A stretch of DNA of 64,000 nucleotides from NCBI GenBank assembly GCA_963747755.1, contig CAVVGK010000014.1:1178001-1242000 (forward strand), in the 5' to 3' direction. Origin of the DNA: DATFVA01 sp963747755. GTDB lineage: Bacteria; Bacteroidota; Ignavibacteria; Ignavibacteriales; Ignavibacteriaceae. A model generated the notes under the pieces. The model was not told the origin of the DNA, made no database searches, and was given only the letters and a program-made list of their open reading frames with translations. Shown one piece after another: positions 17,652 to 26,827 of this stretch; position 1 is the first letter of the stretch; each line of letters begins with the position of its first letter. The position numbers were made by a program, and so were the translations under genes.

Positions 17652-18341
17652 ATGCAAGACAAAATCGATTTCTTGAAATACGTACCTATTTTCTCCGAAC
17701 TCGAAGAAAACACGTTGGAACAGATTTCAAGGTTGGGGATAAGAAAATCCTTTTCGAAAGACTCGGTAATTCTGTTCGAACACGAAACCGGCTCAGCATT
17801 ATTTGTGATCATAAAAGGAAAAGTTAAAGTTTCCAGGGTCAGCGATGACGGAAAAGAGGTAATCCTGACAATACTAAATGAATCAGATTTCTTTGGAGAA
17901 ATGGCGATACTTGACGGTATGAGCAGGTCGGCCAATGTTACTGCTATGGAAGATGCCGAGCTGTTTATTGTTCAGAGAAGCGAATTTATTGAAATGCTCC
18001 ACAGTCATCCTGAAATTTCGATAGCTCTCCTCCAGGAACTAACCAACAGGCTGCGTTCAGCAGATATGAAAATTAAATCTCTCTCGCTCAAAGATGCTGA
18101 GGGAAAGGTTGCAACAGTAATACTTCAGATAGCCGATGATGTAGGAAAAATAAAACAGGGCACTGTTGAAATAGAAAAACTTCCCTATCAGCATGATCTG
18201 GCTAATATGGCCGGAACGTCCCGGGAAACAATTTCAAGAACTCTGCATTCTTTTGCAAAAAAAGGATTGGTTGAACTTGACGGCTCAAAACTTCGTATAT
18301 TGGAATATGAAAAATTTAAAAGAAATGTTCAGCTGAAATGA
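17652..18341 (+). CDS. Crp/Fnr-family transcriptional regulator
   Basis: A 229-residue regulator. The N-terminal cyclic-nucleotide-binding-like barrel (about 12-125) includes GSALFVIIKGKVKVSR and SDFFGEMAILDGMSRSANV. The C-terminal winged helix (about 150-220) has the recognition segment MAGTSRETISRTLHSFAKKG. The FGEMAILDGMSRSA phosphate-binding-cassette-like segment resembles that of cAMP-binding members, but the ligand cannot be read from sequence. No N-terminal cysteine cluster of the Fnr type is present. The next gene starts 3 bp after its stop, so it heads a small operon with a PHP phosphoesterase and ribH. Confidence 0.92.
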   Translation: MQDKIDFLKYVPIFSELEENTLEQISRLGIRKSFSKDSVILFEHETGSALFVIIKGKVKVSRVSDDGKEVILTILNESDFFGEMAILDGMSRSANVTAMEDAELFIVQRSEFIEMLHSHPEISIALLQELTNRLRSADMKIKSLSLKDAEGKVATVILQIADDVGKIKQGTVEIEKLPYQHDLANMAGTSRETISRTLHSFAKKGLVELDGSKLRILEYEKFKRNVQLK

Positions 18342-18344
18342 TTG

Positions 18345-19175
18345 ATGCGTGCCAAAATTGATTTACATTCACATACAACTTATTCAGACGGGTTTAATTC
18401 TCCTCAGGAATTAATTGATAAGGCTAAAGAAAGAGGGATTGAAGTATTAAGCATTACCGACCATGACAACCTGGCTGCTATTGCTGAAGCTTCGGAGTAC
18501 GGCCGGAAGGTCGGGGTTGAAATAATCCCCGGTGTAGAAATAAGCTCAGACATAATGGACAGAGAGATCCATATTCTTGGCTATTTTGTAGAACCCGGCA
18601 ATCCGGAATTTGAAAGATACCTCGAATTTTTCAGGGCAGAAAGACTTAAAAGAGCCGACAGGATAGTCGGGAAACTCAATAACCTCGGGATTTCACTAAA
18701 ACTTGATGATGTTCTCAAATTCGCTAGGAATTCGGCTGTCGGTCGTCCTCATATAGCCCAGGCATTGGTTGAAGGCGGTTTTACAAATTCCTATTATGAA
18801 GCCTTTAATAAATATATAGGGAATGGCTGTGTGGCATATGAAAAAAAGGTTCATGTATCACCCAGAAGTGCCTTTAAAATAATATCCGATTCAGGAGGAC
18901 TTTCATTCATCGCCCATCCGGGAGTAATGCCTGAACATATTCTTAAAGAATCAATCGAAGCCGGTGTCGACGGTATAGAAGTTGTCCATCCTTCTCACTC
19001 TCAGCAGCTCGTTAAGTTTTATAGGGGAATCGTAAATGAGTATTTCCTTCTGGAATCGGGGGGTTCGGATTACCACGGAGGAAAAAGAGAGGATGATAAG
19101 AATTTCGGAAAGTATTATGTCACTCCCTCTGTTGTCGAAGCTATGAGACAGAGGCTCCTCAGAAACACAGCCTGA
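18345..19175 (+). CDS. PHP-domain phosphoesterase (RNase AM / nucleoside bisphosphate phosphatase-like)
   Basis: A single PHP domain of 276 residues. Metal-binding motifs appear in order: DLHSHTTYSDG at the N terminus, ITDHDN, a GVEISS segment, GRPHIAQAL, FIAHPG and SDYHG near the C terminus. This pattern fits the YciV/RNase AM group acting on 5'-ends of RNA or 3',5'-bisphosphates, rather than histidinol phosphatase. The ATG at 18345 is preferred over TTG at 18342, which directly abuts the upstream stop. It sits between the Crp/Fnr gene and ribH. Confidence 0.88.
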   Translation: MRAKIDLHSHTTYSDGFNSPQELIDKAKERGIEVLSITDHDNLAAIAEASEYGRKVGVEIIPGVEISSDIMDREIHILGYFVEPGNPEFERYLEFFRAERLKRADRIVGKLNNLGISLKLDDVLKFARNSAVGRPHIAQALVEGGFTNSYYEAFNKYIGNGCVAYEKKVHVSPRSAFKIISDSGGLSFIAHPGVMPEHILKESIEAGVDGIEVVHPSHSQQLVKFYRGIVNEYFLLESGGSDYHGGKREDDKNFGKYYVTPSVVEAMRQRLLRNTA

Positions 19176-19183
19176 TAAAAGAT

Positions 19184-19651
19184 ATGAATATTATTGAAGG
19201 TAATTCTTCCGCAAAAAATTTCAAATTCGCAATTGTAGTAAGCAGATTCAACGAATTCATAACCGACCGTCTGCTTGAAGGTGCAAGAAAATGTCTTATC
19301 GACAATGGGTATGATGAGAATAAGTTCGAGGTAGTTAAAGTACCGGGAGCATTCGAAATTCCAACAGCAGCATCCCATCTGGCATCACTAAAAAAGTATT
19401 CAGCTATAATTTGCCTCGGAGCTGTAATCAGGGGTGCTACGCCTCATTTTGACTATGTTTCGATGGCTGTAACTAATGGAGTTCAGCGCGTTTCCCTCGA
19501 TTTCGGAATTCCGGTAGTCTTCGGTGTGTTGACCACGAATACAATCGAACAGGCTATGGAAAGAAGCGGGGGGAAATCCGGAAATAAAGGACATGATGCG
19601 GTATTAACCGCTATAGAAATGGCTGATCTGCTTAATAACAGACTGAAGTGA
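19184..19651 (+). CDS. ribH: 6,7-Dimethyl-8-ribityllumazine synthase
   Basis: RibH joins 5-amino-6-ribitylamino-uracil with 3,4-dihydroxy-2-butanone 4-phosphate in the penultimate step of riboflavin synthesis and usually forms large icosahedral or pentameric assemblies. The 155-residue protein has VVSRFNEFITDRLLEGA, VPGAFEIPTAA, CLGAVIRGATPHFDYV and FGVLTTNTIEQAMERSG, covering the substrate pocket including the catalytic His in the PHFDYV segment. No other rib genes are in the window and no FMN riboswitch is seen upstream. It starts 8 bp after the PHP gene. Confidence 0.96.
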   Translation: MNIIEGNSSAKNFKFAIVVSRFNEFITDRLLEGARKCLIDNGYDENKFEVVKVPGAFEIPTAASHLASLKKYSAIICLGAVIRGATPHFDYVSMAVTNGVQRVSLDFGIPVVFGVLTTNTIEQAMERSGGKSGNKGHDAVLTAIEMADLLNNRLK

Positions 19652-19783
19652 TTTTCCTTATAACTCATTTAATATTAAGTAGATAAGAATTTTAACCTTT
19701 CAGCAGATTTGAAAAGTATTATTTTTATTACCTGTAATTTTCAAACTTAGTCATTCATTATTCCCAAAGTTGCGGGAACATAA

Positions 19784-22009
19784 ATGAAATTTCATTTTTT
19801 ATTACTTTTATTATTCAGCATCCATTATCTGTACGGCCAGGAAACCTACAACTGGAAAAACTATACAGATATGAAGAATGTAAGCTCAGTCCAGTCTGCA
19901 CAGACCGGCATATGGGCAGCCACCAGCGGAGGTGGATTTCTGTATAATACTGAATCAGGAGAATTCCTCACACTGCACAAAAATGACGGTCTGATTGGTT
20001 CATCTCTGAATGCTGTGGCGATCAATATGGACGGTAAAATCTGGTTCGGCGGTGCAGAGGGAGCAATAGATGTCTATGATCCTGCCACAGGACAGCTTAA
20101 AACCATCCTGGATATTTATAATGATACGGAACAATCAAATAAAGGTATTAATAATCTTGAATCAATAGGCGATACTATTTTTGCGTGTACAGACTTTGGT
20201 CTTTCCCTTCTGGATTCCAAAAACTACCTGTTTTACGATACCTTTTTCAAATACGGAAATTTTCAGCCTTACGTAAAAGTCAATAATTCATTTAAGGCAG
20301 GCCTGATATACCTTGCGACAAGTGCAGGTGCAGCTATCCAGAAAGAAGGAGCCGAAAATTTATCCGCACCGGAATCCTGGAAAACCTATACCACTCAAAA
20401 TGGTCTCCCTTCGAATAATGTACTTCGCATAATCAAAATTAACAATTCTGTTATAGCTGCTACAGATAAGGGATTGTCCATACTTAATGATTCTTTATGG
20501 AGTCCTTTTCTCACCCAGTTCAATAATACCCCGGTTAATGATCTGCTGGTGAAAGCGGATTCGTTATTCATAGCTGTTGGAGATAGGATTTATCTCTATA
20601 ATAATAATACTTTATCTTCATTTGATACCTCCTCTGTTCAGATTAACAAATTAGCCTATTCGAAAAGAGATGGTTTAATCGCAGCTTCAACAGGTGGTAT
20701 CTATGTAGTTCATAGTAAAAAATACTATTACCCTAACGGTCCTCAGGCCAATCAATTTCCCGAGCTCACAATAGATAACAGCGGAAATCTATGGTCTTCA
20801 AGCGGAAAGAACAATAGGGGCGTAGGCTTCTATAGGTATGATGGAACTGAATGGACGAACTATAATCGTACAGATACACCACAGTTATTAACGAATGACT
20901 TTAACTTTGTTAATTCTCCGGCAGACGATGAAGTATACTTCGGCAGCTGGGGAGGTGGTTTCGCAAGTTTAAAGAATGGTACGTTCAGAAATTATACTAC
21001 TGACAACACTCCTTTCGTTGGGAACCCAATTCCAAACTTTCTGGTTATATCAGGCTTTGGGAAGGATTCGAAAGGAAACCTATGGGCCTTGAATTATTGG
21101 CCCGGTGATGGACGGGCTCTGGGAGTACTGCATCCCGACAGCACGTGGGACACTTACGCCAACCCCTCCGAGTTCGGACAGTCCCTGGATCAGCATTATT
21201 CATTAGCAATTGATCCATATGATACCAAATGGTACTGCGTCCGCAATACGAGCAGGCTGGGATTATTCTATTTTAATGAGAATGACCCTGCTGATTCCAG
21301 CGATAATAGGTACGGATTTCTGAATACTGATGACGGACTTAACAGTAACTTCATATATTCCGTAATCGTCGATAAAAGAGGCGACATCTGGGTAGGAACA
21401 AGTCTTGGTGTAAACATAATATCCAATAACGGTTCGGTGTTCAACAATACTCCGGATTTTCGAATTACTTCGGTTTTCACTTTAAGACAGCAGACAATAA
21501 ATGTTATGGCTGTTGATCCCCTGAACAATAAGTGGATTGGGACCAACCAGGGATTATTGCTTGTGAATTCAGATGGATCGAGCCTGCTTGCCACCTATGA
21601 TTCTAAAAATAGTGCGCTGCTCTCAGACCAGATACGCAGTTTGGCTGTCGACCCAAATTCAGGCAGAGTGTTCGCAGGAACCGATGAAGGGCTGACATCT
21701 TTCGATACCCCGGCTGTGAAACCCCAGGATTCTTTTTCAGAATTATTTGTTTATCCGAATCCCTTTATAGTGAACGACGGAAATCATAAGCTGACCATCG
21801 ATGGTCTTATAAAAGATACCGATATTAAGATACTTAACATCGAAGGAAAAGTTATTAAAGAATTCTCATCTCCGGGAGGCCGTATCGCTTCATGGGACGG
21901 GAAAGATGCTGATGGTAATTTAGTCGGGAGCGGTATCTACCTGGTTGTAGCTTTTGATAAAGAGGGTAACAATGTAATCACGGGCAAGGTTGCGATACTG
22001 CATAAATAA
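19784..22009 (+). CDS. PorZ-like two-propeller secreted protein with C-terminal sorting-type domain
   Basis: A 741-residue exported protein with a signal peptide (FLLLLLFSIHYLYG). Repeating propeller blades of the two-component-regulator type occur throughout, such as GIWAATSGGGFLYN, GKIWFGGAEGAIDVYD, GDIWVGTSLGVNIISNN and NKWIGTNQGLLLVNSD. The C-terminal 80 residues start YPNPFIVN and end in the immunoglobulin-like SGIYLVVAFDKEGN, resembling FlgD-Ig and T9SS tails. Length and architecture match PorZ, the T9SS component needed for cargo maturation at the cell surface; this assignment is by architecture only. The ABC-F gene follows by 12 bp. Some ligand-sensing propeller proteins share this blade type. 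Confidence 0.75.
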   Translation: MKFHFLLLLLFSIHYLYGQETYNWKNYTDMKNVSSVQSAQTGIWAATSGGGFLYNTESGEFLTLHKNDGLIGSSLNAVAINMDGKIWFGGAEGAIDVYDPATGQLKTILDIYNDTEQSNKGINNLESIGDTIFACTDFGLSLLDSKNYLFYDTFFKYGNFQPYVKVNNSFKAGLIYLATSAGAAIQKEGAENLSAPESWKTYTTQNGLPSNNVLRIIKINNSVIAATDKGLSILNDSLWSPFLTQFNNTPVNDLLVKADSLFIAVGDRIYLYNNNTLSSFDTSSVQINKLAYSKRDGLIAASTGGIYVVHSKKYYYPNGPQANQFPELTIDNSGNLWSSSGKNNRGVGFYRYDGTEWTNYNRTDTPQLLTNDFNFVNSPADDEVYFGSWGGGFASLKNGTFRNYTTDNTPFVGNPIPNFLVISGFGKDSKGNLWALNYWPGDGRALGVLHPDSTWDTYANPSEFGQSLDQHYSLAIDPYDTKWYCVRNTSRLGLFYFNENDPADSSDNRYGFLNTDDGLNSNFIYSVIVDKRGDIWVGTSLGVNIISNNGSVFNNTPDFRITSVFTLRQQTINVMAVDPLNNKWIGTNQGLLLVNSDGSSLLATYDSKNSALLSDQIRSLAVDPNSGRVFAGTDEGLTSFDTPAVKPQDSFSELFVYPNPFIVNDGNHKLTIDGLIKDTDIKILNIEGKVIKEFSSPGGRIASWDGKDADGNLVGSGIYLVVAFDKEGNNVITGKVAILHK

Positions 22010-22021
22010 AATCAGAAACAG

Positions 22022-23965
22022 ATGATAGACCTTACCAATATTTCACTCCAGTTCGGAGGCAAATACTTATTCAATAACATTAACCTGAAAATTAATTCGG
22101 GTGATAAAATCTCTCTTGTAGGGGCAAACGGTACCGGCAAGTCATCCCTCCTTAAGATAATTTACGGGAATCTGCAGCCTGAATCAGGAAAGATCCAGCG
22201 TCAGAAAAGGACCAGCATCGGATACCTTCCCCAGGAGAATGTTACCCACAGCGGTTCTACCCTCCTTGAAGAGGCCAAATCAGCTCTGGCGCATATAGTT
22301 GACCTGCAGGAAAAAGAAACTGAACTGACGGACAAATTAACCGCTGTTAATCTTGCTGACGAGGAAAGGGAGGATCTCGTTCACCAGCTCGGAGAAGTTC
22401 ATATGCGTTTGGAGGAACTCGACTCATACAGCGCTGAATCCAGAGTTGAAAAAATCCTTATGGGACTGGGATTTGAGGAGGAGGATCTTCAAAGGCTCAC
22501 AGATGAATTTTCGGGGGGCTGGCAGATGCGCATTGCGCTTGCAAAAATACTCATACAGCAAAATGACCTGCTGCTCATGGATGAGCCTACAAATCACCTT
22601 GATCTTGATTCACTTGAATGGCTGATCAGTTTTCTTAAGTCATACAAAGGAGCATTGCTCATTGTTTCTCACGACAAGCATTTCATAAACCAGGTTACTG
22701 AAAAGACGTTGGAAATTTATCTCGGCAGGTTTAATACTTATAATGGAAGTTACGATGATTATCTGAGGTTTAAAGAAGAAAGGGATAAACTCACCGAAAA
22801 CCAGTTTGTAATGCAGCAGAAAAAAATTAAAGAAACAGAAAAATTCATTGACCGCTTCCGCTACAAAGCCACTAAAGCAAAACAAGTCCAGAGCAGGATT
22901 AAGCAGCTGGAGAAAATGGAGTTAATTGAGCTCCCTGATTCCAGCGATGATATTTATATTAAATTCCCTGAGCCCCCGTCAAGCGGCAAAGTAAATATGG
23001 AACTTAAAAATATTACTAAGGCTTACGGGGGGAATGTGGTTCTGCATGAGCTTGATTTCACGGTAAACAGGGGAGAAAAAGTGGCCTTCGTGGGCCCGAA
23101 CGGAGCAGGAAAAACCACTCTCTCAAAAATTATTGCCGGAGTGTTAAATATTGACGACGGAGAAAGGATTACGGGTCATAATACTGTAATTTCTTATTAT
23201 GCACAGGATGTAGCCGATAACTTAAAGCCTGATCTTGATATTATCGAAACACTTGAAGGAATAGCAGAAGAAAAAACCGTAGGTCAGCTCCGGTCGCTTC
23301 TCGGTTCATTTTTATTTACAGGGGATGATGTATTTAAGAAAGTCGGGGTATTGTCCGGAGGTGAGAAGAGCCGTGTGGCCCTTGCGAAGATCCTTTTAAC
23401 CAAATCCAATTTCATAATACTTGATGAGCCGACAAACCACCTGGATATCTCTTCAAAAAAAGTTCTTCAGAGAGCATTAATTGATTTTAAGGGATCATTA
23501 ATACTGGTATCTCATGACATAGATTTTCTCGAACCCATCGTGAATAAAGTTACAGAGATAAGGAAAGGTGAAATAAAGAATTTCGAGGGAGGGATTGAAT
23601 ATTACCTGAGGAAGAGAGGTATGCTGGCAGAAGAAAGCAGGACGGTTAAAGAATCCTCTGGTAATGAATCGGCATCGCGTAAAGATCAGAAAAGAATAGA
23701 GGCAGAGCAGCGGCAAAAAAGATACAAGGCTACAAAAGATCTCTTGAAGAAAATTGAAGTCCTGGAGAAAAGGATATCTGAGCTGGAAGAAAAGGAAAAA
23801 TATCTTGAGAAAGAACTAACCCTGCCCGGAATCTACTCTAATCCCGAAAAGGTGAGAACCAAAAACCTTGAATTCCAGGAATCAAAAAAAGAACTGGAAC
23901 AGGTTCTCTCCGAATGGGAGAAAGTTTCCAACGAGCTGGCAAGGATAGAGAGTCAGTTTAATTAA
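22022..23965 (+). CDS. ABC-F family ATPase (Uup/EttA-like ribosome-associated)
   Basis: A 647-residue protein with two ABC domains and no membrane segments. The first has Walker A GANGTGKSSLLK, signature FSGGWQMRIALAK and Walker B LLMDEPTNHLDL. The second has GPNGAGKTTLSK, LSGGEKSRVALAK and IILDEPTNHLDI. The inter-domain linker is lysine-rich and helical, and the C-terminal 90 residues form a charged coiled coil (ABC-tran CTD). These features fit ABC-F proteins that act on the ribosomal E site to resolve stalls. Assignment to Uup versus another subfamily is not secure. It overlaps the convergent ROK gene by 4 bp. Confidence 0.93.
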   Translation: MIDLTNISLQFGGKYLFNNINLKINSGDKISLVGANGTGKSSLLKIIYGNLQPESGKIQRQKRTSIGYLPQENVTHSGSTLLEEAKSALAHIVDLQEKETELTDKLTAVNLADEEREDLVHQLGEVHMRLEELDSYSAESRVEKILMGLGFEEEDLQRLTDEFSGGWQMRIALAKILIQQNDLLLMDEPTNHLDLDSLEWLISFLKSYKGALLIVSHDKHFINQVTEKTLEIYLGRFNTYNGSYDDYLRFKEERDKLTENQFVMQQKKIKETEKFIDRFRYKATKAKQVQSRIKQLEKMELIELPDSSDDIYIKFPEPPSSGKVNMELKNITKAYGGNVVLHELDFTVNRGEKVAFVGPNGAGKTTLSKIIAGVLNIDDGERITGHNTVISYYAQDVADNLKPDLDIIETLEGIAEEKTVGQLRSLLGSFLFTGDDVFKKVGVLSGGEKSRVALAKILLTKSNFIILDEPTNHLDISSKKVLQRALIDFKGSLILVSHDIDFLEPIVNKVTEIRKGEIKNFEGGIEYYLRKRGMLAEESRTVKESSGNESASRKDQKRIEAEQRQKRYKATKDLLKKIEVLEKRISELEEKEKYLEKELTLPGIYSNPEKVRTKNLEFQESKKELEQVLSEWEKVSNELARIESQFN

Positions 23966-24948
23966 ATCTTAACTTTCAGGAATTCCTCCGCAAGCGGTAT
24001 CCCGCCGTACAATGCAGCATCATCTCCTAACTTAGCCGGAAGAAGTTTCAAATCTTTTGAAGAAGAAGGTAGTGCATTTTCCTTGAAAGATTCCTTTATA
24101 ATCGGGATCATAAATTTATCCAGTGCTTCTATTACACCCCCGCCCAGGATTATGAGATCAAGGTTAAGCAGATTCGTGATATCAGCCAGAACTCTCCCTA
24201 TAGTTCTGCAGGCTTTTGTCAGATGTTTAACTGCCAGTTTATCCCCCTTCTTAACAGCATTAGCCAGGGCTTTACTTTTAATTTGTTTTTCGGAACCCTC
24301 AAATTCCTTTAGGATACTTTTTTCACCCCTCTTTAATTCCTTCTTAATATCCCTGTCTATTGCCGTACGGCTGGCAACCGCTTCAAAACAGCCATGGTTG
24401 CCGCATCCGCATAAAGGTCCGTCCTTTTCAACTTTTATATGTCCTATTTCTCCGGCGGCATAATCGGCGCCCCTGAACAGCTTCCCGTCAAATATAAATC
24501 CCGCGCCGATTCCTGTTCCGATAAAAACAACAAGCATATCCTTGGCATCTTTACCCAGTCCGTAATATTTAACCCCCAGGGCTCCGAGGTTTACATCATT
24601 CTCAATAAGTACCTCATAGTGAAGCAGCTTTTTCAGTTTTTCCTTAATGTTAAAATCTATGAGTCCGAGATTCGGCGCCATTGCTATTACGCCGCTGAAA
24701 GGATTAACACTCCCTGGAACGCCCAGGCAGACAGCAGCAACCTGATCCTTCCCTATTCCCGATTCCTTTACCAGGTCTTTTACAACTTCCGCAACATCTT
24801 TTAAATATTCATCTGCTCCTTTGCCCGTACCGGTAGGACGTTTCAACTTTTTAATTATTCCTTTCTCAGAATTTAATACTGCAGCAAGGATCTTGGTTCC
24901 CCCCATATCAACGCTGATAATATATTTTTTACTCAGGGTCTTCTCCAT
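23962..24948 (-). CDS. ROK-family sugar kinase (glucokinase-like)
   Basis: A 328-residue kinase with an N-terminal phosphate-binding loop VDMGGTKILAAVL, a second ATP-contact segment FIGTGIGAGFIFDG and the ROK sequence GEIGHIKV. The CGCGNHGCFE zinc motif carries the structural cysteines. Acidic active-site residues are in the ENDVNLGALG segment. The family phosphorylates glucose, N-acetylglucosamine or related sugars; the substrate cannot be read off. No helix-turn-helix is present, so it is an enzyme rather than a NagC-type repressor. It is read divergently from rsmA. Confidence 0.93.
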   Translation of the reverse strand: MEKTLSKKYIISVDMGGTKILAAVLNSEKGIIKKLKRPTGTGKGADEYLKDVAEVVKDLVKESGIGKDQVAAVCLGVPGSVNPFSGVIAMAPNLGLIDFNIKEKLKKLLHYEVLIENDVNLGALGVKYYGLGKDAKDMLVVFIGTGIGAGFIFDGKLFRGADYAAGEIGHIKVEKDGPLCGCGNHGCFEAVASRTAIDRDIKKELKRGEKSILKEFEGSEKQIKSKALANAVKKGDKLAVKHLTKACRTIGRVLADITNLLNLDLIILGGGVIEALDKFMIPIIKESFKENALPSSSKDLKLLPAKLGDDAALYGGIPLAEEFLKVKI

Positions 24949-25070
24949 AATTTTTTTTGTTTTCGGAAAATAAAGAAAAATAATTTCAAAATAGAAGATG
25001 ATTTGTGTTATTTGAACATCTTAACAATAAAAGAATTGTATCTGGGTCAATCTTGCATTAATTTTATTTA

Positions 25071-25871
25071 ATGGAAAAAGTTAAGCCCTTAAAAAGATTC
25101 GGCCAGAATTATCTTAAGGATAATAATATACTGGAAAAAATCGTTAGAGAAATTAATCCAGTAGAGCAAGATTTTATATTAGAGGTTGGTCCTGGTCTCG
25201 GAGCTTTAACTTCAAAGCTGGCTGAAACCGATGCTGATGTTGCTGCAGTAGAGATCGATAAAAGGGTTACAGAGGAATTGACTGAGAAATACCCTTCCGT
25301 AAAATTTTATAATGAAGATTTTCTAAGGACTGATCTCTCCGATTTTTATAATCAGAAAGGACATAAATTAAGGATAGCGGGAAATATACCTTACAACCTT
25401 ACGTCACCTATAATCTTTAAGCTGATAGAAGAAAACAGGGTTGTCAGTGATGCAGTATTAATGGTTCAATACGAAGTTGCAAGAAGGATTACCTCTCCAG
25501 CAGGGACTAAGGAATACGGTATTCTTTCCGTGCTGCTGGCCTATTTTGCAGAGGTAAAGTTCTGTTTTAAGGTATCGCCGAATGTTTTTTACCCTAAACC
25601 AAAAGTTTATTCAGCAATTATTCATATTTTTATGAAGGAGCTCACTATAAGCAATGAGCTTAAAAAAAGGTTTATAGAAATAGTGAAAGCTTCTTTCGGG
25701 AAACGAAGAAAAACTTTAAAAAATTCATTGGGAGACAGTATATTTAAGGATATTAATTTTTCCGATTCAGGCATTGACCTGACTCTTCGCGCGGAACAGC
25801 TCAATATCAAAGATTTTGAAAGTCTTGCATTGTATACACTTAACTATCCCCTTTCTGATTCCGGCAGATGA
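25071..25871 (+). CDS. rsmA: 16S rRNA (adenine(1518)-N6/adenine(1519)-N6)-dimethyltransferase
   Basis: RsmA (KsgA) dimethylates two adjacent adenines in helix 45 of 16S rRNA during small-subunit assembly. The 266-residue protein has the N-terminal FGQNYLKDNNILEKIV, the SAM-binding motif LEVGPGLGALTSKLA, the acidic VEIDKRV and the motif IV sequence NIPYNLTSPIIFKL. The C-terminal domain KRFIEIVKASFGKRRKTLKNSL is the usual RNA-binding helix. Its stop overlaps the start of the PAP2 gene by 4 bp. A weak TTGTAT-N17-TAATTT promoter at 25036-25064 would make the transcript nearly leaderless. Confidence 0.96.
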   Translation: MEKVKPLKRFGQNYLKDNNILEKIVREINPVEQDFILEVGPGLGALTSKLAETDADVAAVEIDKRVTEELTEKYPSVKFYNEDFLRTDLSDFYNQKGHKLRIAGNIPYNLTSPIIFKLIEENRVVSDAVLMVQYEVARRITSPAGTKEYGILSVLLAYFAEVKFCFKVSPNVFYPKPKVYSAIIHIFMKELTISNELKKRFIEIVKASFGKRRKTLKNSLGDSIFKDINFSDSGIDLTLRAEQLNIKDFESLALYTLNYPLSDSGR

Positions 25872-26827
25872 AAAGATTTAAATCTTTTATTAACAATCTT
25901 AAGGCCTATGACCTTGTAGTTGTGGTTTTCTATATCTTCCTGATAATCATGAATATTATTTTTCATGACGAAATTGAGAATACCTCCGACTGGATGCTGA
26001 TGAATATAGGAGTAATAGCTTTCGCTTTCCTTATCTCCTTCCTTGAGAATAAACAGAATTTAAAGCTCTGGAGAGTTATTCATTACTGGTATATAGCCCC
26101 ACTGATATTCATAACTTTCAAAGAACTTTATTTCATGATAAAGCCGATAAGGGGACAGGATTACGACTGGCTATTCATCAAGATTGACTACTGGATATTC
26201 GGAGCAAATCCAACCCAGGTTTTGGAGAAAATTGCTTTTCCCCTACTTACAGAAATACTGCAGATTGTCTATAGCATGTTTTACCTACTACCGATTATTC
26301 TTGCACTCGTCCTGCTCAGAAAGCATAAATACCTGGCATGTGATTACGCAGTATTTTCGATAGTCTTTGGGTTTTTTCTTTCATACCTGGGATATTTTGC
26401 ACTGCCGGGAGTAGGTCCACGCTTCACTCTTCACGATTTTGCCCAACTGGATACACAACTGCCAGGACTCCTCGTAACCAAATACCTGAGAGAATTTGTA
26501 AACCTTGGAGAATCTATATCATCTTCAACCGTAAACCCGGTTGAATTCGTTCAGAGAGATGTATTTCCAAGCGGACACACCATGATAACGCTGATTGTTA
26601 TGTATCTTTCTGTACGTTTAAAAAGCCGTTCACGGTACTTCTTCATACCTGTAGGTTCACTGCTTATTTTTGCAACTGTTTACTTACAGTACCATTATGT
26701 AATTGATCTTGTCGGAGGATTGCTTTTTATGATGTTCTCATTATGGTCAGGTAAATACCTTTTTAACTGGTGGAGAAGAAAAACAGGTCTGGAAGAATTT
26801 TCTTACGATAAAATAAATTATGACTGA
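25868..26827 (+). CDS. PAP2-family membrane phosphatase/transferase (inositol-phosphoceramide synthase-like)
   Basis: A 319-residue protein with about six hydrophobic segments. The active-site signature occurs as FPSGHTMITLIVMY and, 30 residues on, SRYFF...YHYVIDLVGG, giving the two catalytic histidines and the arginine of PAP2 enzymes. The N-terminal KxxxxxxRP motif is not seen, and GVGPRF stands in its place, as in AUR1-like relatives. Possible substrates are undecaprenyl pyrophosphate or phosphatidate-type lipids. It overlaps rsmA (4 bp) and menG (8 bp). Confidence 0.85.
   Translation: MKRFKSFINNLKAYDLVVVVFYIFLIIMNIIFHDEIENTSDWMLMNIGVIAFAFLISFLENKQNLKLWRVIHYWYIAPLIFITFKELYFMIKPIRGQDYDWLFIKIDYWIFGANPTQVLEKIAFPLLTEILQIVYSMFYLLPIILALVLLRKHKYLACDYAVFSIVFGFFLSYLGYFALPGVGPRFTLHDFAQLDTQLPGLLVTKYLREFVNLGESISSSTVNPVEFVQRDVFPSGHTMITLIVMYLSVRLKSRSRYFFIPVGSLLIFATVYLQYHYVIDLVGGLLFMMFSLWSGKYLFNWWRRKTGLEEFSYDKINYD

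Noticed and set aside
25036..25064. A TTGTAT-N17-TAATTT promoter directly at the rsmA start
   Set aside because: It would make the mRNA almost leaderless and the match is poor, so I mention it only in the rsmA entry.
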